Positions 5,079-8,112 of a DNA stretch of 8,112 nucleotides are shown in pieces. The notes beneath the pieces were generated by a model that searched no databases, was not told the DNA's origin, and saw nothing but the letters and a program-made list of their open reading frames with translations. Origin of the DNA: JBFXDI01 sp050181295 (GTDB lineage Bacteria > Pseudomonadota > Alphaproteobacteria > Rhizobiales > Aestuariivirgaceae). Within the stretch, counting starts at the first letter, position 1, and each line of letters starts with the position of its first letter. Both the position numbers and the translations under genes were made by a program. The stretch is taken from assembly GCA_050181295.1 (NCBI GenBank), contig JBFXDI010000165.1, positions 1 through 8,112 on the forward strand, read 5' to 3'.

Positions 5079-6073
5079 CCCGAGGCCGTGGACTCGTCGC
5101 CGGACTTGGGCGTCTTTTCTGCCCAGTGACGCGCGAACTGCGAATGCTCGAAGAGCAGCACCACCACCAGCGACAGGGCGAAGGGGATGATCAGGTAGAA
5201 GAGGCGGAACACGAGCAGCGCCGCGATCACGTCGGCCGGTCGCATGTCCGGCAGGCCCGCCAGGAACACCACCTCGAGCACCCCGAGCCCGCCCGGCGCA
5301 TGCGACAGGAGCGCCACGCTGAAGGAGGCGAGGAAGATGCCAAGGACGATGAGGAAGCCCGGATTGCCCTCGGCCGGAAGCGCGAAATAGATGATCGAGG
5401 CTGCCCCGATGAGCTCGAGCGGCGCGATGATGAGCTGCCGCATCACGATCGGGAGCCTTGGATAGACGAGTTGGAAGCTGCCGATCTTCCAGGGCTTGAG
5501 ATGAAGCCAGCTTCCGAAGACATAGAGGAGCACGAGGGCCAGCATGGCGATGCCCATGCCCCGCGCCGCCTCGATGGGAAGATGGTCCGAAAGCCTCTCC
5601 GCGATCTCCGGAACGATCAGCAGCACGAAGCCGCTGAGCAGCACCGTGCCAAGAACGAAGGTGAAGGAGCAGAGCGCCACCAGCACGCCCACCTCGGCCG
5701 CCGAAAGGCCTTGGGACGTGTAGGCGCGGTACCTGACGACCGCTCCCGAGAGGACCGAGGCTCCGAAGTTGTGCGCGAGCGCATAGGTCGTGAAGGAGCA
5801 GAGCGCGATGAAGCGCCAGGGCAGCTTGCGCTCGAGATGCTGGAGCGCGAGCGCGTCGTAAAGAGCGAGCGCGGTATAGGCGACAAGCGTTCCGCCCGCC
5901 GCCAGCATCCATTCGTGGCCCGAAATGGCCTCGAGGCTCTCGATCACGTCGTCGAGCGAAAGCCCGCGGACCTCCTTGTAGAGAAGCCAGGCGGACACGG
6001 CGACCGCGAGCAGGCCGATGACGGGCCAGATCAGATCCCTGGGCTTGAAGCCCTTGCGCAGCGCCCCGCTCAT
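5075..6073 (-). CDS. YbhN/UPF0104-family integral membrane protein (lysylphosphatidylglycerol synthase-like TM domain)
   Basis: 332 residues, polytopic inner-membrane protein of the YbhN/UPF0104 group, related to the flippase-like membrane part of MprF. Six or more hydrophobic segments are visible, beginning at about 14-32. Family motifs: HNFGASVLSGAVVRYRAY with SQGLS after it (about residues 99-121), SHAPGGLGVLEVVF (about 254-267) and the Arg/Tyr pair of VFRLFYLIIPF. No cytosolic aminoacyl-transferase domain is present, so it is not a full MprF; lipid or lipid-linked substrate transport is only an inference. The ATG at 6073 is chosen because family similarity begins there; the frame extends to a GTG at 6187 but those 38 residues look unlike protein of this family. 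Neither start has a clear ribosome binding site. The stop shares a CTAG with the lysR stop (4-nt overlap). Confidence 0.85.
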   Translation of the reverse strand: MSGALRKGFKPRDLIWPVIGLLAVAVSAWLLYKEVRGLSLDDVIESLEAISGHEWMLAAGGTLVAYTALALYDALALQHLERKLPWRFIALCSFTTYALAHNFGASVLSGAVVRYRAYTSQGLSAAEVGVLVALCSFTFVLGTVLLSGFVLLIVPEIAERLSDHLPIEAARGMGIAMLALVLLYVFGSWLHLKPWKIGSFQLVYPRLPIVMRQLIIAPLELIGAASIIYFALPAEGNPGFLIVLGIFLASFSVALLSHAPGGLGVLEVVFLAGLPDMRPADVIAALLVFRLFYLIIPFALSLVVVLLFEHSQFARHWAEKTPKSGDESTASG

Positions 6074-6185
6074 CCGGAGGGATCGACCGCTGCTGTCATG
6101 GAACAGCGTTTCAGGCTGGCGGAAATCGATGACGGTTGCATTCGGAAACGACCAAATCCTTGACGTCGCACTGCTGGAAATAAAC

Positions 6186-6204
6186 ACGCCATGCGGGATG
6201 GCGT
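6186..6204. repeat. Short hairpin between divergent genes
   Basis: ACGCCAT (6186-6192) and ATGGCGT (6198-6204) form a perfect 7-bp inverted repeat with a GCGGG loop. It lies in the 276-bp interval between the divergent membrane-protein gene and the dehalogenase-like gene. T-rich sequence follows on both strands, but no gene runs into it, so a terminator role is unexplained; an operator is equally possible. Confidence 0.3.
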
Positions 6205-6349
6205 TTCATTTCTAGACAGGGTTAGGCAAATTTTGAGTGAACACGGGCGCCAAATCACACTATCGGTTTACCCGCCCCGGCGCCGTTGCAAACGACATAT
6301 CGGCGTCCCGGGCATTAAATATCGGCAAGGTTCAGGGAGATGCGGAAAA

Positions 6350-7072
6350 ATGCGGCTCGGCGACTTCAAGGCTCTGACTTTCGATTGCTATGGAACTCTG
6401 ATCGACTGGGAAAGCGGCATTGCCGCCGCCCTCGAACCCCTGACCTCAAAGCTCGGCGGCAGGCTCTCGCGTGACCAGATCCTCGAAGCCTATGCCCGGC
6501 AGGAATATGCCCAGGAGCAGGTGACGCCGACCCGCCGCTACTCCGATCTCCTCGCCACCGTCTATCGGCGGCTCGCGGAGGAATGGGGCATTGCCGTCTC
6601 GTGGGAGGAATGCCTCGCCTTCGGCGGATCCATCCGCAACTGGCCGGCCTTTCCCGACTCGGCCGAGGCCTTGGCCTACCTCAAGCAGCACTACAAGCTC
6701 GTGATCCTCTCCAACGTCGACAACACGAGCTTCGCCCACAGCAACGGGAAGCTCGGCGTGGCGTTCGACGCCATCTATACGGCCGAGGACATCGGCTCCT
6801 ACAAGCCCGACCGGCGGAACTTCGAATACATGCTGGCGAGGATCGCGGACCTCGGCATCGCGAAGGACGCCATCCTCCATACCGCGGAGAGCCTGTTTCA
6901 CGACCACCAGCCCGCGAACGGCTTCGGCCTCGCCTCCTGCTGGATCTACCGGCGTCATGACAAGCAGGGTTACGGCGCGACGCGCGATCCCGGCACCATG
7001 CCGAAGCTGGATTTCCGCTTCAACAGCATGGCCGAGCTGGCGGCCGCGCACCGGAAGGAGACCGGAGCCTAA
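6350..7072 (+). CDS. Haloacid dehalogenase type II-like hydrolase (HAD superfamily)
   Basis: 240-residue cytosolic HAD hydrolase of the type usually annotated as 2-haloacid dehalogenase type II. Motif I is TFDCYGTLIDW with nucleophile Asp12; Tyr14 replaces the second Asp found in HAD phosphatases, which points away from phosphatase chemistry. Motif II is LVILSNVDN with Ser121-Asn122. The conserved lysine is Lys152 in GSYKPDRRNF. Motif III is LHTAESLFHDH with Glu180 and Asp185, whereas characterised L-2-haloacid dehalogenases carry a Ser-x-Asn-xx-Asp pattern there. Natural substrate is therefore uncertain; dehalogenation is a family label, not shown. The ATG at 6350 is chosen because AGGGAG (6334-6339) lies 10 nt upstream and family similarity starts there; an in-frame ATG at 6191 adds 53 unlikely residues. 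An out-of-frame ATG sits at 6340. It abuts the convergent next gene. Confidence 0.87.
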   Translation: MRLGDFKALTFDCYGTLIDWESGIAAALEPLTSKLGGRLSRDQILEAYARQEYAQEQVTPTRRYSDLLATVYRRLAEEWGIAVSWEECLAFGGSIRNWPAFPDSAEALAYLKQHYKLVILSNVDNTSFAHSNGKLGVAFDAIYTAEDIGSYKPDRRNFEYMLARIADLGIAKDAILHTAESLFHDHQPANGFGLASCWIYRRHDKQGYGATRDPGTMPKLDFRFNSMAELAAAHRKETGA

Positions 7073-7462
7073 TTACCGCTTGCCGAGCAGCAGCGACTGC
7101 TCGTAGTCGCGCCGGTCCAGGAGGAACATCGCCCGGGAGCGGGCGAGCGGCGCGAACATGCCCTTCGGGAAGCGGGCGACATAGAGGGCATAGACGTCCG
7201 GATCGTAGCTGTTCGATATGCGCGACCAGACCTGGAATTCGAGGGTGAGCGCACGGGCCACGAGCTCGCGCTGCTGCAGGGAGGCGGACGGCTTCGGCGC
7301 CGCGCGGCGCAGCGCGTCGGAACGCGGGCTGTCGAGGTCCGTCCGGGAGGTGCTCTGCCGGAACGAGAGATCGTCGGGGCGCGCGGACGCCTTGTCGGGC
7401 GCCATGGCTCCGATCGCGGCGATGCCGGCAAGGGCTAAGAAAGCGAGCTTGAGCGTCCGCAT
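7073..7462 (-). CDS. Small exported protein of unknown function
   Basis: 129 residues with a clear signal peptide (MRTLK, hydrophobic residues 7-20, likely cleavage after ASA at 27). The mature part has a charged, probably flexible segment (28-62) and then a helical region (about 63-120) containing YALYVARFPKGMFAPLARSRA. That FPxGxFAxLA pattern is seen in short helical repeats of periplasmic and caspase-linked proteins, where it belongs to TPR-like segments; here only one copy is present. Function not recognised. The start has an excellent ribosome binding site, AGGAGGA (7470-7476), 7 nt upstream. It lies downstream of clpA on the same strand, but a hairpin between them suggests separate transcription. 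Its stop directly abuts the stop of the convergent dehalogenase-like gene, with no gap. Confidence 0.75.
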   Translation of the reverse strand: MRTLKLAFLALAGIAAIGAMAPDKASARPDDLSFRQSTSRTDLDSPRSDALRRAAPKPSASLQQRELVARALTLEFQVWSRISNSYDPDVYALYVARFPKGMFAPLARSRAMFLLDRRDYEQSLLLGKR

Positions 7463-7531
7463 GAACTTGTCCTCCTGCTGGTCGGAATCGGAAACCGCCA
7501 GCAGGCACAGACTATGGAAGCCGACATGAAG

Positions 7532-7558
7532 CGGGCCTGAACGAGATGTTCAGGCCCG
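7532..7558 (-). terminator. Hairpin after clpA, probable terminator
   Basis: An 11-bp perfect stem, CGGGCCTGAAC (7532-7542) with GTTCAGGCCCG (7548-7558), and a 5-nt loop. It starts 25 nt after the clpA stop on the - strand. There is no T-run on either side, so termination may be partial or rely on the strong GC stem. Confidence 0.6.
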
Positions 7559-7583
7559 GAGAGTTCCCGACCGAAAATCGGCC

Positions 7584-8112
7584 CTACACCGTCTCCGACT
7601 TCTTCCGCTTGCGGCCGGATTTGGCGGGCGAGCGGCCGGGCAGCGCCTTGCGCTCCTGCGGCCTCGGCAGCGCCTTCTCCTCGTCCCGCGTCAGATATTC
7701 GAAGCCGAGCTTGCCTTCGCCGTCCTCCGTCTGCTCCAGCACCACCCGCACCGTGCCGCCGCCCGCGAGCTTGCCGAACAGCACCTCGTCGGCGAGCGGC
7801 TTCTTGACGTGCTCCTGGATGATGCGCGCAAGCGGGCGGGCGCCCATCATCGGGTCGTAGCCCTTCTTCGCCAGCCAGTCGGCGGCGGCTTCCTGGAGCT
7901 CGATGTTGATCTGGCGCTCGGAAAGCTGCGCCTCGAGCTGCAGCACGAATTTCTGCACCACCTGGCGCACGATCTCCGGCGGCAGTTGCGCGAAGCCGAT
8001 CACCGCATCGAGCCGGTTGCGGAATTCCGGCGTGAACATCCGGTTGATCGCTTCCTGATCATCGCCCTCGCGCTTCTGGCGCGTGAAGCCGAAGGCCGCG
8101 CGCGCCAGATCC
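7584..8112 (-). CDS. clpA: ATP-dependent Clp protease ATP-binding subunit ClpA, 3' part
   Basis: C-terminal 175 residues of ClpA, the AAA+ unfoldase that feeds substrates, including N-end-rule proteins delivered by ClpS, into the ClpP peptidase. The frame is open to the window edge, so most of the gene lies outside. Visible parts: EGDDQEAINRMFTPEFRNRLD, containing the conserved arginine-finger region of the second AAA+ module, and the C-terminal small domain with GYDPMMGARPLARII (sensor-2 GAR) and KKPLADEVLFGKL. The wording around the FNRLD motif is ClpA-like rather than ClpB- or ClpC-like. After the folded part, the protein ends in a basic tail, SPAKSGRKRKKSETV, probably unstructured. ClpS would be expected upstream on this strand, beyond the window. 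A hairpin follows the stop. Confidence 0.93.
   Translation of the reverse strand, partial: DLARAAFGFTRQKREGDDQEAINRMFTPEFRNRLDAVIGFAQLPPEIVRQVVQKFVLQLEAQLSERQINIELQEAAADWLAKKGYDPMMGARPLARIIQEHVKKPLADEVLFGKLAGGGTVRVVLEQTEDGEGKLGFEYLTRDEEKALPRPQERKALPGRSPAKSGRKRKKSETV

Noticed and set aside
4137..5912. Long open frame (591 codons) on the - strand antisense to lysR
   Set aside because: Same cause: Arg/Ala/Gly-rich, low-complexity translation, no motif, and fully explained by lysR and the membrane-protein gene.
4283..6163. Very long open frame (626 codons) on the + strand across lysR and the membrane-protein gene
   Set aside because: It is a shadow frame of high-GC coding DNA: the product is Arg/Gly/Glu-rich without domains, and two well-recognised genes occupy the same DNA in other frames.
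1..8112. Defence system, mobile element, CRISPR array or biosynthetic cluster
   Set aside because: No transposase, integrase, repeat array, nuclease or clustered biosynthetic genes are visible; the genes are mainly housekeeping and envelope functions with uniform composition.

Overview
The window is compact, GC-rich DNA with ordinary chromosomal genes. Gene content (pcm, a Cys-type kdsA, clpA, a GcvA-like LysR regulator) and the small exported proteins fit an alphaproteobacterium, most likely of the Hyphomicrobiales (a Methylobacteriaceae/Microvirga-like lineage is a guess, not a demonstration). I see no phage, transposon, IS, CRISPR, tRNA or rRNA.

Left part (1-2563, + strand): the 3' end of pcm, a PaaI-type hotdog thioesterase and kdsA form a tightly overlapping cluster. 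Next come a small exported Gly/Tyr-rich protein with its own strong terminator, and a RidA-family protein that lacks the usual catalytic arginine. Middle (2567-4044, - strand): an exported FecR-like protein with a C-terminal membrane segment, a P-loop kinase-like NTPase, and a 32-codon small ORF with a good ribosome binding site, a plausible promoter and a terminator. The small ORF is divergent from a LysR regulator (4146-5078). The shared interval holds two palindromes with the same 5-3-5 / T-N11-A design, the expected form of LysR-type operators. Right part (5075-8112): a YbhN/UPF0104-type membrane protein (-), a type II haloacid dehalogenase-like hydrolase (+), a small exported protein (-), and the 3' end of clpA (-) followed by a hairpin.

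Functional themes are housekeeping and envelope: protein repair (Pcm), Kdo synthesis for LPS (KdsA), proteolysis (ClpA), and several exported or membrane proteins of unknown role. All three convergent gene pairs end within 3 nt of each other or overlap. The least ordinary element is the LysR/32-codon divergon with its paired palindromes.
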